A DNA stretch of 64,000 bases from Bacteroidales bacterium (GCA_017991835.1 JAGOPY010000011.1:54601-118600); one strand, 5' to 3'. Positions 25,137-34,973 are shown, counted from the first letter of the stretch. Translations and numbers: made by a program. Notes: generated from the sequence alone by a model not told the origin.

Positions 25137-27518
25137 ATGAAAAGATTACTGTTTATAATGCTGACGGCTTCGGTTGTTGCCTGCAGCCCGAAGCGTACAC
25201 CTATTCCGGAAACCGGCTTCATTCCGGGTATTGCCATGCCTGTGCGGCTCGACAAAGGGCAGCCGGAGATCATCCTGGCCGACCTGGCCCCTGAAGTGTC
25301 TATCATCGATTCGGTAAGCCTCTATGGCAGGATACTGAAATTTTCAGGCGACAAACAAGTTGCAGCGATCAATGTCGGGACAGATGCGCCACCGCTGATG
25401 GAACTGAAAATCTGGAGCGGCGGGCAGGCACTGTCGGTGCCCGTGATGAAAAGCAGAAAAACGGATATTCTTTATTCATTTGACCCGGGAAATAGTGTTT
25501 ACGAAAAAGTGGAACTGGCAGGAGAATTTAATGGCTGGACACCATCGAGGACGCCTTTGAAATTTGAAAATGGAAATTGGGTGACCACGTTATCGCTGAA
25601 TCCCGGACGATACCAGTATCAGCTTGTGACCGACGGTAAATGGAAGATCGACCCGGCTAATCCCGATTCGGTTGATAACAACAATGGCGGTTTTAATTCG
25701 GTTTTGAAAGCGGGACCGTCCGACCGTTCGGCACAGCCGCAGCTCTTTGCTTCCGGGTATGACTTGAAATGCAATGAAATTGGCATCACATGGACATCAA
25801 AACCGGATGAATTCCTTGTTTTCTGGCAAAATGTACGTCTTGATGAAACGTATCTTGAACAGGAAGAAGACGAACTTAATATTTTTATTCCGGAAGAAGC
25901 GAAGAGGTTTGGCCGTTCGTTCATCCGGGTTTTTGCTTACAACGTATACGGTTTATCAAACGACTTGCTTATTCCGCTTCAAAACGGAAAAGTCGTGCTG
26001 GATCCCGCTGATCTCACGCGGGCCGACCGCCAGTCGATGATCATTTACAATGTTTTTACAGACCGGTTCTTTAACGGAAACCCGTCGAATGACAAAAGGG
26101 TTGGAAACCCTCAGGTGGTTTTGCCCAAAGCCGACTATTTCGGCGGTGATATCGCCGGTGTGACTCAGAAGATCAGGGAAGGATATTTTAATGACCTGGG
26201 GGTGAACACGCTGTGGATCTCCCCGGTTGTCCTTAACCCGGATGGCGCTTACGGCCAGTGGAACGACCCGAAGACCAAGTTCTCCGCTTACCATGGCTAC
26301 TGGCCCGTTTCGTTCACCCTGATCGACCCCCGGATGGGAACGCCGGAGGAATTCAGGGAGATGGTCAGCGAAGCGCATGCCAGGGGAATCAACGTATTGC
26401 TCGACTTTGTCGCCCATCATGTCCATGAACTGCATCCTTATTATATCGAACATCCATCGTGGACAACCAGCCTTTACCTTCCCGACGGGTCGCTCAACAC
26501 CGAAAAGTGGGACGAGCACCGGCTGACGACCTGGTTCGACGTTTTCCTCCCGACGCTCGACCTGCAGCAGCCTGAAGTTACGGAGATGCTGTCCGATTCG
26601 GCTGTCTGGTGGATTAAGCACTACAACCTGGACGGATTCCGCCACGATGCCACGAAGCACGTCCCGGAGATTTTCTGGCGGACGCTTACCCGTAAGCTGA
26701 AGCAGCAGGTATTGATGGAAGAAGGCCGGGAGGTCTACCAGATCGGCGAGACCTACGGCGGCCCGGAGCTGATCGCCAGCTATATCGGTTCGGGCATGCT
26801 CGACGGCCAGTTCGATTTTAATGTTTACGATGCGGCCATCGGCGTTTTTGCCCGTGAATCCGATCCTTTCACCAATCTTGACAAGACCCTTCAGACCAGC
26901 CTGGATTTTTACGGCTATAACAACCAGATGGGCTATATCACCGGGAACCAGGACCGGGGCCGGTTTATATCGTATGCCGGCGGCGACCTGAAATTCGGAG
27001 AAAACGCCAAAGCGGCCGGCTGGACCCGCGAGATCGGGGTGGGCGACACGATCGGCTACCGCCGCTTGTCGATGCTGACAGCCTTCAATATGACCATTCC
27101 GGGGCTTCCGGTCATCTATTACGGCGATGAAACCGGCATACCCGGCGGTAATGATCCCGACTCGCGCCGGCAGATGAAATTCAGCGACCTGACCCCGCTG
27201 GAGATGAGGACAAAAAACCTGGCCACCGAGCTTGCCCGTATCCGGAAAGATAACCTGGCGCTGGTCTACGGCAGTTTTTCGACAGTGGAGGTTTCGGATA
27301 AGATTTATGTTTTTGTTCGTAAATATTTTGATAATGAAGTGATCGTCATCTTCAATAAAAACAACCGGTTGGAAAGAATTGAGGCCGATCTTCCTCACTG
27401 GATGGATTGTAAAAATATGAAAGCGATGTTCGGTCATGATTTCAAAATAAATGAACGGAAACTATCTGTAGAGATTCAACCCTGGTCATTTGAGATCATC
27501 GTAAACACCAGGCCCTGA
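25137..27518 (+). CDS. GH13 alpha-amylase lipoprotein with CBM48-like domain
   Basis: A 793-residue lipoprotein (signal peptide ending SVVAC, Cys16). A first beta-domain (about 30-105) is followed by a CBM48/AMPK-type glycogen-binding module (VELAGEFNGW... YQYQLVTDGKWKIDP, about 120-185), a further beta-rich stretch and the GH13 barrel from about residue 300. Expected catalytic residues are Asp504 (GFRHDATKH) and Glu538 (IGETYGG). The third, Asp, is less standard: GNQDRGR replaces the usual NHD. It would act on polymeric alpha-glucan at the outer membrane or periplasm. It starts the plus-strand series running to 34.6 kb. Confidence 0.9.
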   Translation: MKRLLFIMLTASVVACSPKRTPIPETGFIPGIAMPVRLDKGQPEIILADLAPEVSIIDSVSLYGRILKFSGDKQVAAINVGTDAPPLMELKIWSGGQALSVPVMKSRKTDILYSFDPGNSVYEKVELAGEFNGWTPSRTPLKFENGNWVTTLSLNPGRYQYQLVTDGKWKIDPANPDSVDNNNGGFNSVLKAGPSDRSAQPQLFASGYDLKCNEIGITWTSKPDEFLVFWQNVRLDETYLEQEEDELNIFIPEEAKRFGRSFIRVFAYNVYGLSNDLLIPLQNGKVVLDPADLTRADRQSMIIYNVFTDRFFNGNPSNDKRVGNPQVVLPKADYFGGDIAGVTQKIREGYFNDLGVNTLWISPVVLNPDGAYGQWNDPKTKFSAYHGYWPVSFTLIDPRMGTPEEFREMVSEAHARGINVLLDFVAHHVHELHPYYIEHPSWTTSLYLPDGSLNTEKWDEHRLTTWFDVFLPTLDLQQPEVTEMLSDSAVWWIKHYNLDGFRHDATKHVPEIFWRTLTRKLKQQVLMEEGREVYQIGETYGGPELIASYIGSGMLDGQFDFNVYDAAIGVFARESDPFTNLDKTLQTSLDFYGYNNQMGYITGNQDRGRFISYAGGDLKFGENAKAAGWTREIGVGDTIGYRRLSMLTAFNMTIPGLPVIYYGDETGIPGGNDPDSRRQMKFSDLTPLEMRTKNLATELARIRKDNLALVYGSFSTVEVSDKIYVFVRKYFDNEVIVIFNKNNRLERIEADLPHWMDCKNMKAMFGHDFKINERKLSVEIQPWSFEIIVNTRP

Positions 27519-27556
27519 TCCGCATAAATCCGTTTAATCCGTTTCATCCGTGTTCT
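27519..27556. repeat. Nonamer array (AATCCGTTT) starting at a stop codon
   Basis: Three to four units of AATCCGTTT/CATCCGTGT begin directly after the TGA of the GH13 lipoprotein gene and fill the gap to the next gene. Confidence 0.75.
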
Positions 27557-27581
27557 AATTAATCATTATAAAAAAATTAAA

Positions 27582-28991
27582 ATGAAAACCCTGAAAATGA
27601 ATACTGAAAGGATCATTCCTATACTCCTGGTACTTTTACCGGTGATGGTTTTATTAATTATTGCCGGCTGTTCCTGTCCCGTAAAGAAAGAGGAAACGGT
27701 GACCAAGGAGCCCCCGCAAAGTTTTGTCGTACACCCGGAATGGAGCCGTAATGCAACGATTTATGAAGTTAATATCAGGCAATTCACGCCCGAGGGAACT
27801 TTCCAGGCTTTCACAGCCCATATCCCCCGCCTGAAAAAGATGGGTGTCGATATTCTGTGGCTGATGCCCATTCACCCGATAGGGGAGCGAGGCCGGAAAG
27901 GGGCGCTGGGAAGTTACTATTCCGTAAAGGATTACAAAGGGATCAATCCCGAATTCGGCACACTGGAAGATTTCAAACAGCTGGTCGGAAAAGCGCATGC
28001 GGAGGGGATGAAGGTGATCATCGACTGGGTGGCGAACCACACCGCCTGGGATCATGCCTGGATGGAAGAGCACCCGGAGTATTACACAAAAGACTCGCTG
28101 GGCAGGATAGTCTCCCCGTTCGACTGGAGCGATGTGGCCGACCTGAACTTCGATGCGCCCGGATTACAGGACGCGATGATCGACGCGCTGAAGTACTGGG
28201 TGAAAGAGGCTGATATCGATGGCTACCGGTGCGATGTCGCCGGGATGGTTCCCGTGGAATTCTGGGATAAGGCGCGCGCAGAGCTCGACGCGGTCAAACC
28301 TGTATTCATGCTGGCGGAGTCCGAAGAGCCGCAGCATCATATCCGGGCGTTCAATATGTCGTATGGCTGGGAACTGCATCATATCCTCAACGATATTGCC
28401 AATGGTAAAAAGAACGCAAACGCTATCGAAGCTTTTTATATCAAAAACGATACTCTTTACCCACGCGATGCTTACCGGATGCTGTTCACTTCCAACCATG
28501 ACGAAAACTCGTGGCAGGGGACCGAGTTCGAGCGGATGGGGCCCGCTTCGGTTTGCATGGCCGTTTTGACGGCTACATTGCCGGGAATGCCCCTGGTCTA
28601 CAGCGGGCAGGAGTCGGCTTTCAACAAACGGCTCCGGTTCTTTGAGAAAGATACGATCGACTGGAAGGACTACCGCCTGGAGCCGTTTTACCGGAAGCTG
28701 TTCGCCCTGAAACATGCCTACCAGCCTCTTTGGAACGGCACATGGGGAGGAAAGCTGCAGCGGATCGGAACGACCGCCGATACCAGCGTGTTTGCCTTTA
28801 TGCGCGAAAAAGAGGGCGACAGGGTGCTGGTTCTGACCAATCTCACGCCTGAGGTCAGGGAGTTCACATTGATAGGCAAGGCTTTCGCAGGAAAATACAA
28901 GGAATGGTTCTCAGAAGAGGCTGCGACATTCCGTAAAGGAGAAATTGTACGTTTGAAACCCTGGGAGTATAAAATCTATGTCATGAAATAG
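27582..28991 (+). CDS. GH13 alpha-amylase lipoprotein
   Basis: A 469-residue lipoprotein (signal anchor, then IAGCSC lipobox near residue 29). A compact GH13 barrel starts ATIYEVNIRQFTPEGTF. Catalytic residues are Asp218 (GYRCDVAGM), Glu246 (LAESEEP) and Asp307 (TSNHDENSW). A short C-terminal beta-domain follows. The single-domain plan fits an enzyme that trims short oligosaccharides. It follows the CBM48-type amylase gene by 63 bases in the same direction, so co-transcription is likely. Confidence 0.9.
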   Translation: MKTLKMNTERIIPILLVLLPVMVLLIIAGCSCPVKKEETVTKEPPQSFVVHPEWSRNATIYEVNIRQFTPEGTFQAFTAHIPRLKKMGVDILWLMPIHPIGERGRKGALGSYYSVKDYKGINPEFGTLEDFKQLVGKAHAEGMKVIIDWVANHTAWDHAWMEEHPEYYTKDSLGRIVSPFDWSDVADLNFDAPGLQDAMIDALKYWVKEADIDGYRCDVAGMVPVEFWDKARAELDAVKPVFMLAESEEPQHHIRAFNMSYGWELHHILNDIANGKKNANAIEAFYIKNDTLYPRDAYRMLFTSNHDENSWQGTEFERMGPASVCMAVLTATLPGMPLVYSGQESAFNKRLRFFEKDTIDWKDYRLEPFYRKLFALKHAYQPLWNGTWGGKLQRIGTTADTSVFAFMREKEGDRVLVLTNLTPEVREFTLIGKAFAGKYKEWFSEEAATFRKGEIVRLKPWEYKIYVMK

Positions 28992-29058
28992 ATTTTATAT
29001 TTAATTTAGCTTGTTGAATTTTTTTAGTGATGGTTTAATGATTTTAAATATTTTGATT

Positions 29059-29949
29059 ATGAAAAGAAGTTTACTCTTTATCGTCCTTATTTCTGTGTTT
29101 TTTACGATGGGTGTTTCGGGGCAGAAGAATGTTACCGCCCCGAAATACGATTACATGGTTGTTAACGGCCAGCTTACCGAATCGGTTTGGATGGTCGACC
29201 AGGCTGTGGACCAGATCATCGACGGAGTGCCTGTTGTTGATACGAACACTGTGATGATGGGCGTAGTGTACAACGATGAGTTCCTCTATATCGGGCTGGA
29301 TGTCCTGGATACCGTTCCGACTCCCTACGAAATGGGCGAAGTGTTTATCGACGGCAATCACAACGGAGGCGCTTACGACGAGTTTGACCTTCACATCCGT
29401 TTTGTCGGGCTGAGCATTTTTGTATTGCACCCCGACACCATTACCGGCTATCAGCTTGGGTTTGCCCTGAAGCCCCTGGCCAACGGCTATTACGCCGAGC
29501 TGGCCATCCCGCTGGCAGCGCTCAATATCACCCCGTCCGAAGGATTGCAGATCGGTTTTGACGTGTTCATGGGCGACCGCGACCTGCCCTCCCCCGGGTA
29601 TGACTATATCGTATCCTGGAATGGCACACTGGCTAATTATGACAATACCGACGGATTCGGCGTGCTGACCTTTGGGGTATCCTCCGGCGTTGAAGACCAA
29701 CCGCTGACAGGCGAATCTTTCCGGATGTATCCGAATCCCGCTGACGGCAAGGTTTTCGTGGAAGCAACCGGCCACAACCTCACCTGTGAGATTTCCGATA
29801 TCACCGGAAGGATTATAAACAGCGGTTTGGTAATTCCGGAAAACGGAAAGCTGTCTGTTGATATGGAAACGGCTGCTACCGGTGTTTATTTCGTTACAGT
29901 GGGGGATGAGAACAACAGGAAGACCGTTCAGAAATTATTGGTCAGGTAA
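29059..29949 (+). CDS. T9SS-secreted protein with CBM9-like domain
   Basis: About 296 residues. The signal peptide (MKRSLLFIVLISVFFTMGVSG) is followed by a CBM9/DOMON-like beta-sandwich (about residues 25-200): 'VNGQLTESVWMVDQAVD', 'YNDEFLYIGLDVLD' and 'ANGYYAELAIPLAAL' are characteristic strands. The C-terminus is a type-A T9SS sorting domain (FRMYPNPADGKVFVEATG ... KTVQKLLVR). Such modules bind sugars, so it may help hold alpha-glucan or the partner amylases at the surface. The ATG at 29059 gives the signal peptide; the upstream ATG at 29011 does not. Confidence 0.8.
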   Translation: MKRSLLFIVLISVFFTMGVSGQKNVTAPKYDYMVVNGQLTESVWMVDQAVDQIIDGVPVVDTNTVMMGVVYNDEFLYIGLDVLDTVPTPYEMGEVFIDGNHNGGAYDEFDLHIRFVGLSIFVLHPDTITGYQLGFALKPLANGYYAELAIPLAALNITPSEGLQIGFDVFMGDRDLPSPGYDYIVSWNGTLANYDNTDGFGVLTFGVSSGVEDQPLTGESFRMYPNPADGKVFVEATGHNLTCEISDITGRIINSGLVIPENGKLSVDMETAATGVYFVTVGDENNRKTVQKLLVR

Positions 29950-29996
29950 AACTGCTGAAGATCTTTAAACAGATCCCTCCCCGCCAGCTGGCGGAT

Positions 29997-30035
29997 TACC
30001 AATGACAAGTTAGCAATTTCTACTGAACCGCTCTC
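29997..30035. repeat. Dispersed repeat A (TACCAATGACAAGTTAG...), copy 1
   Basis: About 39 bases shared, with few changes, with 42652-42692 (TACCAATGACAAGTTAG, TTTCTACTGAAC, GCTCTC). It is part of a 407-bp gene-free stretch (29950-30356) that also holds a CCCCTCCCT/AGGGAGGGG inverted repeat (30083-30137) and the promoter at 30301-30331. Confidence 0.65.
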
Positions 30036-30300
30036 TGGAGGAGAGCCCTATTTGTAGCAAGGACGAGGGATTTAAAGCAAAAGCCCCTCCCTCAGATAAT
30101 GCATGATCTATACGGAAAAGCCAGCAAAGGGAGGGGTTGGGGAGGGTTGTATTCATTGACTGTATTGTCACGGGAGGGGAAAACGGTGGCAATATTCTGC
30201 CTTTTCTACAAATATGGAACTTCGGAGAAGTTCTTTTTTCTATGAAAACCTAAGTAGGTAAATTTGACACAATTCATATTTATTTATTGTATTTATTTTC

Positions 30301-30331
30301 TTGCAATCCGACTATATAGTTCTTATCTTTG
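30301..30331 (+). promoter_or_regulatory. Complete Bacteroidota promoter for the FISUMP gene
   Basis: -33 TTG (30301-30303), a 20-base spacer, and -7 TATCTTTG (30324-30331), 25 bases before the ATG at 30357. Longer frames that start upstream of 30357 would include the promoter and are rejected. Confidence 0.7.
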
Positions 30332-30356
30332 GAATTCAAACCAGTACCTAGCGGCC

Positions 30357-31685
30357 ATGTCTTATAAATTGATCATTATTGCTTTTTTTGCAATCATGAC
30401 TTTGGAATCGTTTTCCCAGCGTTCAACGATAGAGCTGACTTTCACGGCTGTCGACGACAACGCCTACGTTCAGCTTGACAGCATCAGGATCATGAACCTT
30501 ACTCAGGGCGGAGATACTCTGCTGTTCTGGCCCGATACGGTCCTTGTGCTTCATTATACAGGCCTGGGTGAAAGCCTGGACCGTAACGGTACATTCCGGG
30601 TTTTCCCCGGCTATCCTAATCCTGTGGCGGATCAGGCCATTGTATCATTATTTGTGCCGGAAAAAGATGAGGTCACCGTAACCGTTACGGATCTCCCGGG
30701 TCGTGTAATGATAAGTAGTGAGCGGATATTGGAAAAAGGGAAGCATGCTTTCCGGTTCACGCCGGGCGGGGAGGGCCTGTTCTTTTTCACGGCCAGGTGG
30801 AGGGGGCAAGGCAGCACCATCAAAATCCTGAAGACGGGGTTTGGTCAATTAGGATTGAGTTCCCTTGATTATCTTGGCAGTGAAGATTTTTCGCCCCGGT
30901 TGAAAGCCGTTTCAGCCGTTCAGGGCTTTTCTTTTACCCCCGGTGATGAGTTGTTATATATTGGTTACCATAATGGTCTTCAGTCTGGCATACATGACAT
31001 CCCGCAGGAAAGCACCGGTTATACTTTTCAATTTGCCACGAATATCCCCTGCCCGGGAACGCCCACGGTGGATTATGAAGGACAGGTGTACAATACTATC
31101 CAGATATTCAGCCAGTGCTGGTTAAAGGAAAACCTGAACGCCGGCGTCAGGATCAACGGAACGGCTGAACAACTGAATAATGGAATTATTGAAAAGTATT
31201 GTTATAACGATAGTCCCGACAGTTGCATAAAATATGGCGGGCTTTACCAGTGGAATGAGATGATGCAGTACACGACCGGGCAGCCTGTCCGGGGCATTTG
31301 CCCGCCGGGCTGGCACATTCCGACGGACGGGGAATGGAAAATCCTGGCAGGAGCCGTCGACAGTCAGTATGGAATTGGAAATGAGGAATGGAATGGAGCA
31401 GACTGGCTGGGATATGATGCGGGTTCAAACCTGAAGGCTGCCGATGGCTGGTCGGGTAACGGCAACGGGACGGATCTTTTCGGTTATTCCGGTCTGCCCG
31501 GTGGCGATTACTATCTTCTTATTGAATTTTACTATGTAGGATATTATGGGAGCTGGTGGAGTTCAGTAGAGAACAATGAATACGACTCATGGGGTTACAC
31601 CTTTGGCTACGATAAAACAGAAATCAGCCGGTATAATTTCAGCAGGAGCAGCGGTTTCAGTGTTCGTTGCTTGAAAGACAATTGA
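30357..31685 (+). CDS. FISUMP-domain secreted protein
   Basis: About 442 residues with a signal peptide (MSYKLIIIAFFAIMTLESFSQ). The first part has beta-strands and a T9SS-sorting-like stretch in mid-protein ('FRVFPGYPNPVADQAIVSLFV', near residue 80), with no terminal sorting domain. The C-terminal 200 residues are a Fibrobacter succinogenes major paralogous (FISUMP) domain: WLKENLN, YGGLYQW, CPPGWHIPTDGEW, SGLPGG, WWSS and FSVRCLKD. FISUMP proteins are surface proteins of unknown biochemical role. Its place inside the amylase cluster suggests surface exposure with the glucan system, but no function can be assigned. Confidence 0.85.
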   Translation: MSYKLIIIAFFAIMTLESFSQRSTIELTFTAVDDNAYVQLDSIRIMNLTQGGDTLLFWPDTVLVLHYTGLGESLDRNGTFRVFPGYPNPVADQAIVSLFVPEKDEVTVTVTDLPGRVMISSERILEKGKHAFRFTPGGEGLFFFTARWRGQGSTIKILKTGFGQLGLSSLDYLGSEDFSPRLKAVSAVQGFSFTPGDELLYIGYHNGLQSGIHDIPQESTGYTFQFATNIPCPGTPTVDYEGQVYNTIQIFSQCWLKENLNAGVRINGTAEQLNNGIIEKYCYNDSPDSCIKYGGLYQWNEMMQYTTGQPVRGICPPGWHIPTDGEWKILAGAVDSQYGIGNEEWNGADWLGYDAGSNLKAADGWSGNGNGTDLFGYSGLPGGDYYLLIEFYYVGYYGSWWSSVENNEYDSWGYTFGYDKTEISRYNFSRSSGFSVRCLKDN

Positions 31686-31741
31686 TTATTTCCTCCGACG
31701 TATTACGAATAGACAGGGCATCTTCCACCCCGGAAATTCAT

Positions 31742-31749
31742 TACCTTTG
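31742..31749 (+). promoter_or_regulatory. -7 box for the T9SS amylase gene
   Basis: TACCTTTG 21 bases before the ATG at 31771, which is therefore preferred over the TTG at 31747. Confidence 0.55.
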
Positions 31750-31770
31750 CCTGGATTATCAATCCCTGCT

Positions 31771-34587
31771 ATGAAAAAAATCATCCCTGCCCTGCTATTT
31801 GGCTTATTCAGTTTTTCCCTCTTCGCCCAGTTGATCTCAACAGAACCGCCATTGCCGGTTATCACCCAGCCGGTGGTCGTCACTTTTAATGCGGCAGAGT
31901 GCTCGGGAGGCCTGGCCGGCTACGACGGCGATGTCTACGCTCATACAGGCCTCATTACCCAGCTCAGCGGCAGCGGCTCCGACTGGAAATATGTCAAAAC
32001 GAACTGGGGGCAAAATACACCTGCCACAAAGCTGACGCGGATCGGCCAGGATCTCTACGAGTTGGAGATTTCCCCGTCTATCCGGGAATATTACGGTGTT
32101 CCGGCCAGCGAAAAGGTGCTGAAAATGGCTTTTGTCTTCCGCAGCGGTGTCCAGGTCGAAGGCGCCTGGCTCGAAGGGAAAACCGAAGCGGGTGGAGATA
32201 TTTTCATTGATGTTTTTGAAGCCGGACTGTCGGTCTCATTCAGCAAACCCCTTTATTTCCCGGTCATCGTGCAGCTCAATGAGTCGTTTACCTTGGAGGT
32301 CAATGCCAATGAGGCTGACAATATTTCCCTCTATATCGATGAAACCCTGGTGAAATCGGTGGCGGGATATTATCTTGCGGATACCATTACCGCTTCGGCA
32401 TACGGAAAATACCTGGTCAAAGCGGTGGCCACGAACGATACGGGCGTTGTAGCCGATTCGTTTTATTATCATGTCAGGCCGGCCGTGACGATTGAAGCCA
32501 TTCCGGCCGGTGTCCGCGACGGGATCAATTATACAGGCGACCAGACGGCCATTCTCAGTCTCTTTGCACCCTACAAGAATTTTATCTACGTAATCGGCGA
32601 TTTCAATAACTGGGATATTGAAGCCGATTATTTTATGAAGAAAACACCTGACGGAAAACGATTCTGGTTGGAGATCGACGGGCTGACGCCGGGACAGGAG
32701 TACGTGTTCCAGTATTACATCGATGGCCAGATCAGGGTCGGCGATCCCTATGCCGATAAGATCAGCGATCCATGGAACGATGAATACATCAGCGAGGAGA
32801 CCTACCCGGGGCTGATCCCATACCCGGAAGGGAAAACAACCGGCATAGCCACCGTCCTGCAAACCGCCCAGACGCCTTATGCCTGGGAGGTGGAGACGTT
32901 TACCTCTGCCGCCGCCACCGACCTGGTCATCTATGAATTGCTGATCCGTGATTTCACGTCGCAGCACTCCTATGCAGCCCTGACCGATACGCTGGGCTAC
33001 CTCGAACGGCTGGGCGTCAATGCTATTGAACTGATGCCGGTAAATGAATTTGAGGGCAACATAAGCTGGGGCTATAATCCGTCGTTCTATTTCGCCCCCG
33101 ACAAATACTACGGGCCGAAGAACGAGCTCAAAAGGTTTGTTGATGAATGCCACAAAAGAGGGATCGCCGTCTTTATCGACCTGGTGCTGAACCATTCCTA
33201 CGACCAGAGCCCGATGGTGCAGATGTACTTCGACGGCAACAAACCGACAGGCCTGAATCCCTGGTACAATGTCGACCATAACTTTACCAACACCGGAGCG
33301 CAATGGGGAAACGACTTCAACCACGAAAGCCCCGAAACCCAGGCATTTGTCGATAGTGTTAATAGCTATTGGATGTCGGAATACAAAATCGACGGATTCC
33401 GGTTCGATTTTACCAAAGGTTTCGGGAATAATATCAAACTTTCGGATGATGAGTGGGGGAGCAAATACGACGCCGACCGGGTCAGGCTGCTGAAAAGGAT
33501 GGCTGCAGAGATATGGGAACGTAATCACAATGCGGTGGTGATCTTCGAACACCTGGCTGAGAACCTGGAAGAGAAAGAACTGGCCGATTACGGCATCCTG
33601 TTATGGGGAAACCTGAATTACAGCTTTGCCGAGGCCGCTATGGCCTATCATACCAACAACAAATCCGATTTCGGCTGGATCAGCTACCAGAAACGCACCT
33701 GGAACGACCCTCATCTTGTGGGGTATATGGAGAGCCATGATGAAGAGAGGATCGCCTACAAATGCCAACAGTGGGGACAAGAAAAGGATTGGTACAATAT
33801 CCGGGAGCACGGCATTATGCTCCGGAGGCTGGCCATGAATGCCGCTTTCCTGCTTACTATTCCCGGTCCGCGCATGATCTGGCAGTTCGGTGAACTGGGT
33901 TACGATTATTCGATCGACTATAACGGGCGGACCGGAGAGAAGCCTGTCCGCTGGGATTATTATTCTGATTACTTCAGAAAGTATCTTTATGATTTTTACA
34001 GCGCCATGATCCGGCTAAGGACTACCCACCCGGCGTTTGAGACGGATGATTTCACCCTGTCGGTATCTTCAGAAATGAAGAAGGTGGTGTTGGAACACCC
34101 CGATATGGACGTGGTTCTGATAGGCAATTTCGATGTGATCAACGGCGAGATCATCCCTGGTTTTACCCACACCGGAACCTGGTACGAATATTTTACCGGT
34201 CAAACGCTGGAGGTTACCGACGTGTCAGCCCCCGTCATGCTGAAGCATGGCGAATACCGCTTATATACCGATGTTCAGCTCGAAACGCCCCAGATCGGCA
34301 CGGGGATAGGCCAGATTGATATTAATGGCAGTCGATTGCTGAATGTCTGGCCAAATCCTTCAAATAGCTTTTCGATAGATGTTACCCTCAATAACCCGGC
34401 AAAAATGAATATAAGCATTTACGATGTTTCGGGGCAATTGGTGGACCATGTCTACAGTGGACAGCTGCAATCGGGCCAATCTACTTTTATATGGTCTGCC
34501 CGCCAGGCGCAAGTCAACCCGGGGATATATTTTTGTAAAGCATCAACAAATTATCGGGCAGAAATCTCCAAAATTGTTGTTAAGTGA
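31771..34587 (+). CDS. Large T9SS-secreted GH13 amylase
   Basis: About 938 residues, probably the secreted enzyme that first attacks polymeric glucan. The signal peptide (MKKIIPALLFGLFSFSLFAQ) is followed by an N-terminal starch-binding-like beta-domain (about 25-145, GDVYAHTGLI...), an Ig-like domain (about 155-240), a CBM48 domain (VIGDFNNWDIE ... YVFQYYIDG, about 255-330) and the GH13 barrel. Catalytic residues are Asp546 (GFRFDFTKG), Glu593 (IFEHLAE) and Asp657 (ESHDEER). The last 75 residues are a T9SS type-A sorting domain (VWPNPSNSFSIDV ... ISKIVVK). Product specificity is unknown. It closes the plus-strand amylase series. Confidence 0.92.
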   Translation: MKKIIPALLFGLFSFSLFAQLISTEPPLPVITQPVVVTFNAAECSGGLAGYDGDVYAHTGLITQLSGSGSDWKYVKTNWGQNTPATKLTRIGQDLYELEISPSIREYYGVPASEKVLKMAFVFRSGVQVEGAWLEGKTEAGGDIFIDVFEAGLSVSFSKPLYFPVIVQLNESFTLEVNANEADNISLYIDETLVKSVAGYYLADTITASAYGKYLVKAVATNDTGVVADSFYYHVRPAVTIEAIPAGVRDGINYTGDQTAILSLFAPYKNFIYVIGDFNNWDIEADYFMKKTPDGKRFWLEIDGLTPGQEYVFQYYIDGQIRVGDPYADKISDPWNDEYISEETYPGLIPYPEGKTTGIATVLQTAQTPYAWEVETFTSAAATDLVIYELLIRDFTSQHSYAALTDTLGYLERLGVNAIELMPVNEFEGNISWGYNPSFYFAPDKYYGPKNELKRFVDECHKRGIAVFIDLVLNHSYDQSPMVQMYFDGNKPTGLNPWYNVDHNFTNTGAQWGNDFNHESPETQAFVDSVNSYWMSEYKIDGFRFDFTKGFGNNIKLSDDEWGSKYDADRVRLLKRMAAEIWERNHNAVVIFEHLAENLEEKELADYGILLWGNLNYSFAEAAMAYHTNNKSDFGWISYQKRTWNDPHLVGYMESHDEERIAYKCQQWGQEKDWYNIREHGIMLRRLAMNAAFLLTIPGPRMIWQFGELGYDYSIDYNGRTGEKPVRWDYYSDYFRKYLYDFYSAMIRLRTTHPAFETDDFTLSVSSEMKKVVLEHPDMDVVLIGNFDVINGEIIPGFTHTGTWYEYFTGQTLEVTDVSAPVMLKHGEYRLYTDVQLETPQIGTGIGQIDINGSRLLNVWPNPSNSFSIDVTLNNPAKMNISIYDVSGQLVDHVYSGQLQSGQSTFIWSARQAQVNPGIYFCKASTNYRAEISKIVVK

Positions 34588-34640
34588 TCACGAATTCCGC
34601 GAATTAAACGAATTTCCACGGATAAAGAGGATAATAGCTT
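34588..34640. repeat. Nonamer-like array (CGAATTNNN) starting at a stop codon
   Basis: Units CGAATTCCG, CGAATTAAA and CGAATTTCC, then CACGGAT-type repeats, begin right after the TGA of the T9SS amylase gene. Similar ATCCGTTT/ATTCGTTTC pieces continue to about 34705. Confidence 0.6.
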
Positions 34641-34728
34641 CAATACGGTAAAACCGGACAAGCATCCCATAATAATCCGTTTCAATCCCTGAGATTCGTT
34701 TCATTCGCGTTCCCGGGGGGTAGTTTCA

Positions 34729-34962
34729 TTATTCTGAAGCTTTATTCTTTCGTATGGCTCCAGCCATCTTATAAATTGCATAGGCGAATACTCCGAGCAA
34801 CATTTCTATTAACCCTCCATCGATGGGCGCAAAGCCTCCGGGATTTCCGTTCGACCCGTGTTGTTCAGGTGGCATGGGAGGTTGGCCATAAACGCAGGCA
34901 ATTACTGTTAACATCAAGATAATGAATGATATGATGATCCTGAAATTTATTCTTCTATTCAT
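34729..34962 (-). CDS. Small PG-rich membrane protein
   Basis: A 77-residue protein with a signal peptide (to about residue 27), a Pro/Gly/His/Asn-rich stretch (PPMPPEQHGSNGNPGGFAPIDGG) and one membrane helix (LIEMLLGVFAYAIYKMAGAI) with a basic tail. Short proteins of this plan often follow large secreted-protein genes in Bacteroidota. It lies 11 bases after the LTD-like gene and is probably in its operon. Its function is unknown. Confidence 0.75.
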   Translation of the reverse strand: MNRRINFRIIISFIILMLTVIACVYGQPPMPPEQHGSNGNPGGFAPIDGGLIEMLLGVFAYAIYKMAGAIRKNKASE

Positions 34963-34973
34963 GTTAATTTGTA

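Noticed and set aside
25956..27437. A 493-codon reading frame on the minus strand
   Set aside because: It is antisense to the GH13 lipoprotein gene and shows no domain or signal peptide; codon bias of the plus-strand gene explains it. The same applies to the frames at 4092-5090 and 32236-33552.
30083..30137. A terminator after the CBM9-like gene
   Set aside because: CCCCTCCCT/AGGGAGGGG pair over a long loop without a T-run, and the sequence looks like a dispersed repeat rather than a terminator.
13807..34587. A SusCD-type polysaccharide utilisation locus
   Set aside because: No TonB-dependent SusC-like or SusD-like protein is encoded in the window, so the classic name does not apply.
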